From assembly GCA_900770925.1 (NCBI GenBank), contig CAAGLY010000028.1:1-21485 (forward strand): 21,485 nucleotides of DNA, given 5' to 3'. The stretch comes from Bacilli bacterium. GTDB taxonomy: Bacteria; Bacillota_I; Bacilli_A; RFN20; CAG-288. Numbering within the stretch: position 1 is the stretch's first letter; every line of letters starts with the position of its first letter. Position numbers and translations under genes: made by a program. Below, piece by piece: positions 1-7,174 of the stretch. The notes under the pieces were generated by a model that searched no databases, was not told where the DNA came from, and was given only the letters and a program-made list of their open reading frames with translations.

Positions 1-118
1 TTTGCGAAGTCCGAATGCGGATAACGGCGCGGTTGCATGATGATATGTTAGCATCTGCGTATAGGAAAAGGCTAGCCCGTGGGCTAGCCACCCGATGATT
101 CAATCATCGGTTTTGTTC
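1..118. repeat. Left copy of perfect 118-bp terminal inverted repeat
   Basis: The first 118 bases are the exact reverse complement of 21368-21485; identity stops at base 119. The repeat holds two near-perfect palindromes: 70-89 (GGCTAGCCC, 2-nt loop, GGGCTAGCC) and 92-110 (CCGATGATT, 1-nt loop, AATCATCGG), the latter followed by TTTTGTT on the plus strand so that it could also terminate transcription coming from outside. Two tandem hairpins near an end resemble subterminal hairpins of IS200/IS605-type elements or a MITE, but no transposase is present. That both contig ends stop inside the same sequence suggests a dispersed repeat that broke the assembly, so 118 bp may be only the shared overlap and the true repeat may be longer. 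Confidence 0.95.
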
Positions 119-163
119 ATCCAAATATCCTTGGATTGCTTCTGTTTTATTCGAAAATATTTC

Positions 164-192
164 TTGCTATAGCTTTGCCTAACGTGTATAAT
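164..192 (+). promoter_or_regulatory. Sigma-A-type promoter for rplU-prp-rpmA
   Basis: A -35 TTGCTA (164-169) and a perfect -10 TATAAT (187-192) are separated by 17 bases. Transcription should start near 199, giving a leader of about 120 nt before rplU. It is the best promoter match in the window and the only evident one for the ribosomal protein operon. Confidence 0.8.
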
Positions 193-198
193 TTATTA

Positions 199-320
199 CG
201 TTGTATGCTCCTTCGGGCTACAACCGCTAAGAAATGGTTTCAAATCCTTACCAGGTACCATCATTGCGAGTCTTAGTTTACTGGCTCTTAAGCCAGATCA
301 AGAAAGGAGGAAAGTGACTA
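199..320 (+). promoter_or_regulatory. 5' leader of rplU, probable ribosomal protein L21 leader
   Basis: The roughly 120-nt untranslated leader is structured. One hairpin spans 201-224 (TTGTA/TACAA outer stem with a GC-rich inner stem and CTTC loop) and a second spans 281-296 (CTGGCT, CTTA loop, AGCCAG). The stretch GCGAGTCTTAGTTTACTGGC before the second stem and the position directly upstream of rplU match what is known of the Firmicutes L21 autoregulatory leader. The leader ends in a strong Shine-Dalgarno AAAGGAGG (303-310), 10 nt from the ATG. Assignment to the L21 leader family rests on position and partial motif, not on a covariance search. Confidence 0.55.
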
Positions 321-632
321 ATGTACGCTATCATTTTAACCGGCGGCAAGCAGGTCAAGGCTGAAGTCGGACAAGTCATCTACACCGAGAAAATCGATGG
401 TGAAAAAGATGGCAAAGTCAGCTTTGATAAGGTCCTGTATGTCGAAGGCGACAAAACTCTTGTCGGTCAGCCGTTCGTTGCTGGCGCTAAGGTCAATGCG
501 ACCATTGTCAAGCAGGGCAAGGAAAAGAAAATCCATGTCCTTCGCTACAAAGCCAAGAGCAATCTCCGTGTTCATCACGGACATCGTCAGCCTTACACTG
601 CCTTAAAGATTGAATCTATTGACGTTAAGTAA
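321..632 (+). CDS. rplU: 50S ribosomal protein L21
   Basis: The 103-residue product is a full-length bL21 of the large ribosomal subunit, where it binds 23S rRNA near L20. It opens with MYAIILTGGKQ, the family signature, and has the C-terminal GHRQPYT motif (about residues 87-93). The ATG follows AAAGGAGG at a good distance. It is first in the rplU-prp-rpmA operon, with prp starting 2 nt after its stop. No AGG codon occurs in frame, so the recoding does not affect this protein. Confidence 0.97.
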   Translation: MYAIILTGGKQVKAEVGQVIYTEKIDGEKDGKVSFDKVLYVEGDKTLVGQPFVAGAKVNATIVKQGKEKKIHVLRYKAKSNLRVHHGHRQPYTALKIESIDVK

Positions 633-634
633 GG

Positions 635-949
635 ATGATTACGGTACGGGTTCGTTACCTTCATGGTAAGGTAAATGCAATTTCGCTCTCTGGCCATGGC
701 GGTGGGGAATACGGTAAGGATCTTGTCTGTGCAGGGGCTTCTAGCTGTTTTGTCGGAGCTGTCAATGCTCTGAAGGATAGAAAAGGGTTCCTTTGCCAGA
801 TGAAATCCGGTGATTCTCTTCTGCAAGCCAAAGGTGAGGTGAGCGAATATGACGAGGTTGTGCTGGAGACCCTTGTCACACAGCTTCAGACGATAGCGGA
901 TAGCTATCCGAAGAATCTCTGCGTTATTGTCTCCCGGAAAGAAGGATGA
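635..949 (+). CDS. prp: Ribosomal-processing cysteine protease Prp
   Basis: The 104-residue protein is Prp (YsxB in Bacillus), the cysteine protease that removes the N-terminal extension of L27 in Firmicutes and related phyla. The catalytic pair is visible: His21 in LSGHGGG and Cys32 in KDLVCAGAS, with the usual short spacing. It lies in its canonical place between rplU and rpmA, and the neighbouring L27 carries the expected extension, so enzyme and substrate are encoded side by side. The stop is TGA, which shows that TGA is a genuine terminator here. One base separates it from the rpmA start. Confidence 0.93.
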   Translation: MITVRVRYLHGKVNAISLSGHGGGEYGKDLVCAGASSCFVGAVNALKDRKGFLCQMKSGDSLLQAKGEVSEYDEVVLETLVTQLQTIADSYPKNLCVIVSRKEG

Positions 950-950
950 A

Positions 951-1256
951 ATGAAAAAGTATTACACTCTTGATCTTCAGCTCTTCGCTTCCCATAAAGG
1001 TGTCACTTCCACTAAAAACGGCCGTGATTCCAATGCTCAGCGTCTTGGCGCCAAGCTCTTCGACGGACAGTTTGCCCATTCTGGTGCAATCATCTATCGT
1101 CAGCGTGGCACGAAGATCCATCCTGGCAAGAATGTGAAGCGTGCTGGCGATGATACCTTATTCGCCAGGGCTGATGGCTATGTCAAGTACGAGCGCTTTG
1201 ATCGGCGCCGCACCCAGGTTTCTGTCTATCCGACGAAACCGGAAGCCGTTAAGTAG
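951..1256 (+). CDS. rpmA: 50S ribosomal protein L27 with cleavable N-terminal extension
   Basis: The 101-residue bL27 lies near the peptidyl transferase centre, to which its mature N-terminus reaches. The chosen start at 951 gives MKKYYTLDLQLFASHKG; LDLQLFAS matches the Prp cleavage motif (LQFF before AS in Staphylococcus), so the mature protein should begin around residue 13. The body has STKNGRDS-like, LGAKLFDGQF, YRQRGTKIHPG and DDTLFA motifs. One AGG (in TLFA-AGG-ADG) is predicted Met. A TTG at 927 would add eight residues but lies inside prp and ahead of the conserved start, so I rejected it. A terminator follows. Confidence 0.96.
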   Translation: MKKYYTLDLQLFASHKGVTSTKNGRDSNAQRLGAKLFDGQFAHSGAIIYRQRGTKIHPGKNVKRAGDDTLFARADGYVKYERFDRRRTQVSVYPTKPEAVK

Positions 1257-1271
1257 TTAACTAGCAAAACG

Positions 1272-1308
1272 AAAGGCTTCGGTCAATACCGGAGCCTTTT
1301 CTTTCTCT
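1272..1308 (+). terminator. Rho-independent terminator of the rplU-prp-rpmA operon
   Basis: A 10-bp stem, 1274-1283 (AGGCTTCGGT) with 1288-1297 (ACCGGAGCCT), one G-T pair, loop CAAT, is flanked by A-T pairs and followed by TTTTCTTTCTC. It lies 16 nt after the rpmA stop and separates the operon from obg. Confidence 0.9.
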
Positions 1309-1322
1309 TATGGAGGTTTAGG

Positions 1323-2612
1323 ATGAACGATAAAGTTAAGATTACCCTGGTTTCAGGTAAGGGCGGAGACGGTGCAATTGCCTTCCGTCATGAGAAATGT
1401 ATAGAAAACGGCGGCCCTTATGGCGGAAATGGCGGTAAGGGAGGATCGATTTCCTTTGTTGCCGATAACGGAATCGATACGTTAAGCCAGTATCGTTTCG
1501 GAAAAACCTTCAAAGCGGAAGAGGGTGGCAATGGTAAGAGCAAGCTCCAATACGGAAAAGACGGAAAAGATATCCTTCTCCATGTTCCCTGCGGAACGGT
1601 CGTAGAGGATGAAAACGGAAATAGGTTAGCTGATTTATTAAAACACGGCGATACCTATAGGGCTGTTGAAGGCGGAAGAGGCGGAAGAGGAAACGCAAGG
1701 TTCAAGTCTCCTAAGCGACGGACTCCGAATATTGCGGAGAACGGAAGGCCGGGTGTCACTAAGAGCGTCTATCTTGAACTGAAGAGGATTGCGGATGTCG
1801 GTCTTGTCGGTTATCCGAATGTCGGAAAATCGACGCTTCTTTCTTCTGTTACCCGGGCGAATGCAGAAATCGGAAACTATGCCTTTACGACTCTTGAGCC
1901 TCAGCTCGGTGTCTGTTTCCTTGATGTAGACCATTCTTTTGTGCTTGCCGACCTTCCTGGCCTTATTGAAGGGGCAAGCCAAGGCAAGGGCCTCGGCTTT
2001 ACTTTCTTACGCCATATCGAGCGTTGCCGTGTCCTTCTTCATAGGGTTGACTTGACGAGTGAAGAGAATCCTTATCATGATTTTGTCCAGATCAATAAGG
2101 AACTTGAGACCTATTCTCCTAAGCTCAGGCAGAGAAAGAGGGTGGTTGCCCTGAATAAGGCAGACGAAGATATCCCTCAGGAGAAGATCGAAGACTTTAA
2201 GAAGAAAATCGGTCCTGACTATGAAGTCTTTTTAATCTCCGCTAAGGAAAAGAAGGGCCTTAAAGCGCTAAGGAAGCGTCTTTACCAGCTTGTACAGGAA
2301 GCAAAGAAGGAAGAAAAACTTCATCTTAACGAGAAAGAGGACACGGGAGAGAAAGTCTATTCGGCTAAAAACAGGGATAACGGAAAAATCCCGCTTTATC
2401 AGGTTGTCAAACGGAAAGACGGCTACTTTGAGATTCTAGGTGACCGTGTTGTGAAGACCAAACGCCTGATCAACCTGAAGACCGATGAAGGCGTCGACCG
2501 TCTGCTTGGCTATTTAGAACGGATCGGTATCGAAGATGCACTAGCTGCAGCCGGAGTGAAGGACGGCGATACGGTCAGGCTTGACGGGTACGAATTCGAT
2601 TATTTCCGTTAA
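1323..2612 (+). CDS. obg: GTPase Obg (50S ribosome assembly)
   Basis: The 429-residue Obg/CgtA GTPase acts in late 50S maturation and stress signalling. Its domains are a glycine-rich Obg fold (about 1-157, with GGPYGGNGGKGG and GGRGGRGN), a G domain with G1 GYPNVGKST (163-171), switch/G2 FTT, G3 DLPG (210-213), G4 NKAD (278-281) and G5 SAK (306-308), and a C-terminal OCT domain (about 355-429, ending DGDTVRLDGYEFDYF). AGG occurs at Met/hydrophobic columns, for example LELK-AGG-IADVGLVG and LLH-AGG-VDL. No internal ATG occurs in frame. GGAGG at 1312-1316 supports the start. Confidence 0.97.
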   Translation: MNDKVKITLVSGKGGDGAIAFRHEKCIENGGPYGGNGGKGGSISFVADNGIDTLSQYRFGKTFKAEEGGNGKSKLQYGKDGKDILLHVPCGTVVEDENGNRLADLLKHGDTYRAVEGGRGGRGNARFKSPKRRTPNIAENGRPGVTKSVYLELKRIADVGLVGYPNVGKSTLLSSVTRANAEIGNYAFTTLEPQLGVCFLDVDHSFVLADLPGLIEGASQGKGLGFTFLRHIERCRVLLHRVDLTSEENPYHDFVQINKELETYSPKLRQRKRVVALNKADEDIPQEKIEDFKKKIGPDYEVFLISAKEKKGLKALRKRLYQLVQEAKKEEKLHLNEKEDTGEKVYSAKNRDNGKIPLYQVVKRKDGYFEILGDRVVKTKRLINLKTDEGVDRLLGYLERIGIEDALAAAGVKDGDTVRLDGYEFDYFR

Positions 2613-2624
2613 TTCACTCTTTCT

Positions 2625-2655
2625 TTGCAAAATATTGTCCCTTTTGTCCTAATAT
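2625..2655 (+). promoter_or_regulatory. Weak candidate promoter for ruvAB
   Basis: TTGCAA (2625-2630) and TAATAT (2650-2655) lie in the 53-nt obg-ruvA gap with a long 19-nt spacer. If used, transcription would start only a few bases before the ruvA ATG, and no Shine-Dalgarno precedes that ATG. Read-through from obg is equally possible. Confidence 0.3.
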
Positions 2656-2665
2656 ATAGTGAGCA

Positions 2666-3238
2666 ATGTACTACTATCTTCATGGCAGGATCAGCCAGCA
2701 TTTAAAGGATTCTATCGTTGTCGATGTCAATGGGGTCGGGTATGATGCCCTTGTCTCCCATCCGGACGATTTTCCTATCGGGGAAATCCTATTTGTCTAT
2801 GTCTGTTATGTCCATAATGACAAGGAAGAATACTTTGTCGGTTTTAAGACGAGGGAAGAGAAAGAACTCTATCTTAAGCTGACTTCTGTCCAGGGAATCG
2901 GACCTAAGACTGCTTTAGGAAGGCTCTCGAACTCCTCAACAGGCCGTCTTGTTCAGGCAATCGATGATTCCGATGCCAATTACTTAAGGCGCTTACCGAA
3001 TATCGGAAAGAAGAGTGCTTCCCAGATTATCTTAGATCTCAGAGGAAAACTTCAGTTAATCGGCGGAAGGAACTCTTCGACGAGGAATGAGAACAGGGAC
3101 AAAGCGTATGAGGCCTTAAAAGAGACCTATGGCTTTAAGGATACTGAATTAAAGAGAGTCTTTTCGGAAATCAAGGATACGACTCTCTCCGTAAGTGACT
3201 ATCTCCGCATTGCACTACAGAGGCTGAATAACCGCTAA
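2666..3238 (+). CDS. ruvA: Holliday junction DNA helicase subunit RuvA
   Basis: The 190-residue RuvA binds the four-way Holliday junction as a tetramer and loads RuvB rings for branch migration. The N-terminal OB domain has YYYLHG...VDVNGVGYDA (residues 1-30) and there are two helix-hairpin-helix motifs, VQGIGPKTA and LPNIGKKSA. The C-terminal domain III that contacts RuvB ends at LRIALQRL. With AGG as Met, ALG-AGG-LS and NYL-AGG-RLP become hydrophobic as in the family. There is no internal ATG. The stop overlaps the ruvB start by one base (TAATG), indicating translational coupling. No clear ribosome-binding site precedes the ATG. Confidence 0.95.
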   Translation: MYYYLHGRISQHLKDSIVVDVNGVGYDALVSHPDDFPIGEILFVYVCYVHNDKEEYFVGFKTREEKELYLKLTSVQGIGPKTALGRLSNSSTGRLVQAIDDSDANYLRRLPNIGKKSASQIILDLRGKLQLIGGRNSSTRNENRDKAYEALKETYGFKDTELKRVFSEIKDTTLSVSDYLRIALQRLNNR

Positions 3239-4254
3239 TGGAAAAAGAAACGGATCTTGTCGCAAAGGAAATCAAAGACAGCAACGATGATCTTGATCTT
3301 TCTCTCCGTCCGACTCTGCTGAAAGACTATATCGGACAGGAAGAAATCAAGAAGGAGCTTTCGATTTCGATTCTTGCGGCAAAGAAACGCAATGAGAGCC
3401 TTGACCATGTCCTCTTTTTCGGACCTCCGGGTCTTGGAAAGACAACGCTGAGTAATGTTGTCGCCAATGAAAGGGGAGTCCATATCAAGCAGACGAACGG
3501 CTCTTCTTTGGTCCGGACAGGCGATCTTGCTGCGATTCTCTCTTCCCTTGAACCGGGCGATGTTCTTTTTATCGATGAAATTCACCGCAGGCCTATCCAG
3601 GTTCAGGAAGTCCTCTATTCGGCAAGGGAAGACTTCTCTCTGTCCCTGATTGTCGGAAAAGGAGCCGATGCCCAGACTCTCACGCTTCCTCTTGTTCCCT
3701 TTACTTTAGTCGGAGCAACGACAGATGCCGGCTCCTTATCGGCACCGCTCCGTGACCGTTTCGGCATCCTTCTTCAGCTCCGGTATTATTCTCCGGAAGA
3801 ACTCCTTGAGATCATCAGGCGGACAAGCAAGGCGCTGAATTTCCCGATAACCTTAGAAGCGGCTTATCAGCTTGCCTTAAGAGGAAGAGGAACTCCCCGA
3901 ATCGCTAACCGTCTCTTCCGAAGAGTCCGCGATTATGCGACCTACCAGGGAAAGAGCATCATCGATAGGGAAGCCACTAAGTCTGCCACCGGTTTCCTTG
4001 GTATTGATGATCTAGGCCTTGACGATACAGACCGGAAGATTCTTGAATGCCTGATCTTCCGCTACAACGGAAAACCGGTCGGATTAAATTCCATTGCCTC
4101 GGCTATCGGAGAGAATGTCGAGAATGTCAGCGAAGTCTATGAGCCTTACCTAGTCCAGATCGGTCTGATTAACCGGACTCCGAAAGGCCGTGTGGCAACA
4201 GAAAAAGCCTACCGCCACCTTCATCTCTCCTATCCTGAGGGCAAGCCAAGGTAA
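3238..4254 (+). CDS. ruvB: Holliday junction branch migration ATPase RuvB
   Basis: The 338-residue AAA+ motor forms hexameric rings on DNA beside RuvA. Visible are LRPTLLKDYIGQ at the N-terminus, Walker A GPPGLGKTT, Walker B DEIH, sensor GATT, arginine-finger region APLRDRFG, RGTPRIANRL, and the winged-helix end with PYLVQIGLINRTPKGR. It is an informative test of the code. AGG appears at family Met positions (residue 79 in ANE-x-GV; residue 130 in SA-x-EDF), while conserved Arg positions use CGT, CGC, CGG, CGA or AGA. There is no internal ATG. It is coupled to ruvA by a 1-nt overlap. Confidence 0.97.
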   Translation: MEKETDLVAKEIKDSNDDLDLSLRPTLLKDYIGQEEIKKELSISILAAKKRNESLDHVLFFGPPGLGKTTLSNVVANERGVHIKQTNGSSLVRTGDLAAILSSLEPGDVLFIDEIHRRPIQVQEVLYSAREDFSLSLIVGKGADAQTLTLPLVPFTLVGATTDAGSLSAPLRDRFGILLQLRYYSPEELLEIIRRTSKALNFPITLEAAYQLALRGRGTPRIANRLFRRVRDYATYQGKSIIDREATKSATGFLGIDDLGLDDTDRKILECLIFRYNGKPVGLNSIASAIGENVENVSEVYEPYLVQIGLINRTPKGRVATEKAYRHLHLSYPEGKPR

Positions 4255-4281
4255 AATCCTGCTTTCTTTCCTTTTGTTTCC

Positions 4282-4310
4282 TTGAAAAGGGGCGTAGTTT
4301 TTGCTAAATT
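4282..4310 (+). promoter_or_regulatory. Promoter for secDF-recJ
   Basis: TTGAAA (4282-4287), a 17-nt spacer and TAAATT (4305-4310), preceded by TGC as an extended -10, lie in the 105-nt ruvB-secDF gap. A start near 4317 leaves a short leader with AGGAGG at 4345-4350, 9 nt before the ATG at 4360. Confidence 0.6.
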
Positions 4311-4359
4311 ATACGTTGTCTATATTGTGTGCCCAAATTTCCGTAGGAGGTCATTATCC

Positions 4360-7173
4360 ATGCGACGCTTCTTAGCTTATGTTGTGATGAGGCTTACCGT
4401 TATCGGTGCCTTAATATTCAATACTCAGGCGGTTTTTTCCGGAGATTCCAATATCCGTTCGGATACCGGAGAGTTTTCTCCTTCCACTACGCTTGTCTAT
4501 TCTCTGACTAACCGTAAGGCAGAGGATTATGACCTTGAGAAATACCCGGATAGGAAGAATAACGGAGTAAAGACACTCGAAGATATCGATATCGAAAGTG
4601 AAGTCAGGGACCGTCTTGATGCCGCCGGCGTCCGCAATGCCAATGTCAAGATCGTCCATGGTGATGAAAACGGAGACGGAAATCAGCTCCGTATCACCAT
4701 TTCCCCGCTAAACACCCAGGAACTTAACAACGTTAAAGAGATAATCTCGGTTACCGGTTCTCTTTCTATTGGCACCATTGCCGATGAAGAGGTCAGGTAT
4801 GAAGCAAACAACGAATTCTTCAACACCGATAGCGATGTTGCCGCTATCTCCTACAACGGGACTTCGCCCTATCCGACTCTCCACGTCAAGAAAGCCGACT
4901 ACGATACATTAAAGACAAAAGCAAAAGAAGCTTACGACAATAATAACAAGACAGAAGATAGTTCCGACGATAAAAATGCCCGCCGCTATTACGCCGATGA
5001 TTCCTCTAGTGATTCCTCTTCTTCCTCTGGTGAAACGGAAACTACCGTCTATCTCTGGACAAACAAGACAAAGAACGATACCTATTTCAAGGCTTTCGGA
5101 AAAGGAACGTCCGAACATGTCGATGAAGCCGTCAAGAGCAAAATCATCGCCAAAATCGATTTAAGCAACTATGACGAAGATAACGAAGCCCTTCCGATTA
5201 CTTCTACGATTGACGGCGAAAGCTTTACCATCTCTTCTGCCCGCGCCTTTGTTAACAGGCTCAATGCCAAGGATTACGGTTTTGAAATCTCCTCTTTATA
5301 TGTCGAACCTGCTGTTCCTGCCTGGTTCGGATCTTCCGCTTTAAAGAAAACCTATATCGTTTCCATCGTCTCTATCGCTGTCTTATCCGTTTTAAGGATA
5401 GCTCTTTATGGCAGGGCTGGCCTTAACGGTGCCTTAACGAGGATGCTTTCCGTTCTTACAACCGTCACTCTCTTCTCCTATCTCGGATTCGAATTCTCTA
5501 TCGCGGCTATCAGCGCATTGACTGTCTTAATCGCTTTATCTTCATTGATTTCAATCAACTATTTCCGTTTAGTTAAAGAAGGACGGAAGAAAGGCTATGA
5601 CAGGATTAAGGCCAATAAGGAAGGCTATCACCGCAGTTTCTTCAACGCTCTTGATGTCTCCGCCACTCTTCTTATCGGCTCCCTTTTCTCCTTCCTTGTC
5701 GCTAGCGGTGCCTATAAGACCTTCTTCGGTGTCTTAATGATCGGTTCAATCTTCACTTTCCTCATCACCAATTATCTCAACAAATGGATGCTTTACTGGC
5801 TCCTTAAAGGCTATAGTGAGACTAGCCGTGTTCCGTACTTCGGTTTTAAGAAGGATAAGGAAGTAAAAGAACTTCCCGAAGTCAAAGTCTCTTCTTCCGA
5901 TAAGAAACATTTTACCCGTCTTTCCAGGATTATCGTTCCAGCCATCAGGGCCGTTGTCCTTGGCGTCGGACTGCCGCTTGGCTATTTCAGGAACGGATCC
6001 AAAGGATTTTTCAATAACAGCGGCGACTTCTCCTCTAGTTATATTCTGAACATCGAGTTCCGGGACAACGAAAGGCAGTACAGCAACCTTTCTTCTACCG
6101 ACCAGTATCTTGAATATCTTGAAAAAATCGGAAAAGTCGGCGAAAGCGACGATAACAAAGGGGTCGGAACATACAAGGCTTACAGCCTAGAAGATAAACC
6201 GGAAAATGTCGGCGAAGATACCTTTATCTATTATCCCGATACGGCTTACGTCTCCATCGAAAAGAAGACAGATGGCGAAGGACAAGTCTATTACAGGCAT
6301 TACTTTACTGTCGAGACGGATAAGGATCTTACCTTAGTCAAGGATAAGAACGGAACAACTGCCCTTAATGTCATTGAAAATGTCAGGGGTGTCCATAATG
6401 AGGGCATCCTAGTCACCCTTGATGACCGTACTTTGGTCAATCCGAGTGCCTTCGGCCATTATGTCTATGGCTCTAGGAAAGTCTTCTCTTCCTTAGCCAC
6501 TCCGACTAACGTCAACCACAACACCAGGAACCTCTTCTTAGTCGCCTTCCTCTTCAGCTGTTTCTGCTTCTGCTATACGCTCTTACGTTTCGGCTTATCC
6601 ATTTCTCTCACTCAGCTTGCTTCCGGAACCGTCATGGCTGGCCTTGCTATCGGCTTATTAGCCGCCTTCCGTATTCCTTTCTCCTCTTATACCGGCTTCG
6701 GTGTCCTTGTCTCTATCATCTTAATCAACAGGATGAGCATCATTCTCTTAGCTCCGTGCAAACAGAAGCTGAAAGAGCTTGGTATCAAGAAAACAGCCAC
6801 AGGCGAACAGCGTACCACTATCTTAAATGAATCGGCAAGCCGTTCTCTCCATGTCGCTTATCCGCTTCTCACTGTCATTCTCATTCTCGGTATCTCCTTC
6901 TTCTTCATCCATCAGGATCTCTTCGGATTAGGAAGGACGAGCATTATCTTCTCCCTTGTCTCCTTAGCTGTCCTTTACCTCTTCGCTGCTCCGCTTTATC
7001 ATCTTCTCTCCTCTAAGATCAGCTTCACGAAGATTTCTGCCAAGAGGGAAGCCCGCCGTGAAAAGAAGGAAGGCAAAGCCAAAGTCTCCAAAGAAGGCAT
7101 CCGCTATGTCGAACCAGACCTTCCGCATGAGACAATCGTCCCCGGTCTGAACGACTTCCGGAACAGGAAATAG
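4360..7173 (+). CDS. secDF: Fused protein-export membrane protein SecDF, divergent
   Basis: The 937-residue protein joins SecD and SecF, the accessory pump that pulls translocated proteins out of SecYEG. The start at 4360 follows a perfect AGGAGG; an earlier in-frame TTG at 4282 falls on the promoter. Order: N-terminal membrane segment (about 5-26), extracytoplasmic P1-like domain with a Ser/Asp-rich stretch (about 213-226), SecD membrane bundle (about 330-500), SecF first segment (about 521-545), second extracytoplasmic domain, SecF bundle (about 722-900) and a basic tail. The SecD segment expected to carry the DAN/FERI motif reads SSLISINYFRL, and the SecF ND motif reads IN-M-MSII (AGG as Met), so the membrane acidic residues linked to proton flow are missing. 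The protein is highly diverged, as in wall-less relatives. One base separates it from recJ. Confidence 0.85.
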   Translation: MRRFLAYVVMRLTVIGALIFNTQAVFSGDSNIRSDTGEFSPSTTLVYSLTNRKAEDYDLEKYPDRKNNGVKTLEDIDIESEVRDRLDAAGVRNANVKIVHGDENGDGNQLRITISPLNTQELNNVKEIISVTGSLSIGTIADEEVRYEANNEFFNTDSDVAAISYNGTSPYPTLHVKKADYDTLKTKAKEAYDNNNKTEDSSDDKNARRYYADDSSSDSSSSSGETETTVYLWTNKTKNDTYFKAFGKGTSEHVDEAVKSKIIAKIDLSNYDEDNEALPITSTIDGESFTISSARAFVNRLNAKDYGFEISSLYVEPAVPAWFGSSALKKTYIVSIVSIAVLSVLRIALYGRAGLNGALTRMLSVLTTVTLFSYLGFEFSIAAISALTVLIALSSLISINYFRLVKEGRKKGYDRIKANKEGYHRSFFNALDVSATLLIGSLFSFLVASGAYKTFFGVLMIGSIFTFLITNYLNKWMLYWLLKGYSETSRVPYFGFKKDKEVKELPEVKVSSSDKKHFTRLSRIIVPAIRAVVLGVGLPLGYFRNGSKGFFNNSGDFSSSYILNIEFRDNERQYSNLSSTDQYLEYLEKIGKVGESDDNKGVGTYKAYSLEDKPENVGEDTFIYYPDTAYVSIEKKTDGEGQVYYRHYFTVETDKDLTLVKDKNGTTALNVIENVRGVHNEGILVTLDDRTLVNPSAFGHYVYGSRKVFSSLATPTNVNHNTRNLFLVAFLFSCFCFCYTLLRFGLSISLTQLASGTVMAGLAIGLLAAFRIPFSSYTGFGVLVSIILINRMSIILLAPCKQKLKELGIKKTATGEQRTTILNESASRSLHVAYPLLTVILILGISFFFIHQDLFGLGRTSIIFSLVSLAVLYLFAAPLYHLLSSKISFTKISAKREARREKKEGKAKVSKEGIRYVEPDLPHETIVPGLNDFRNRK

Positions 7174-7174
7174 A

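Noticed and set aside
199..320. Riboswitch or T-box upstream of rplU
   Set aside because: No T-box sequence or ligand-aptamer core is visible; position and partial motif fit an L21 leader better.
4282..4359. SecDF starting at an upstream TTG (26 extra residues)
   Set aside because: The TTG coincides with a good -35 box, and AGGAGG sits 9 nt before the ATG at 4360.
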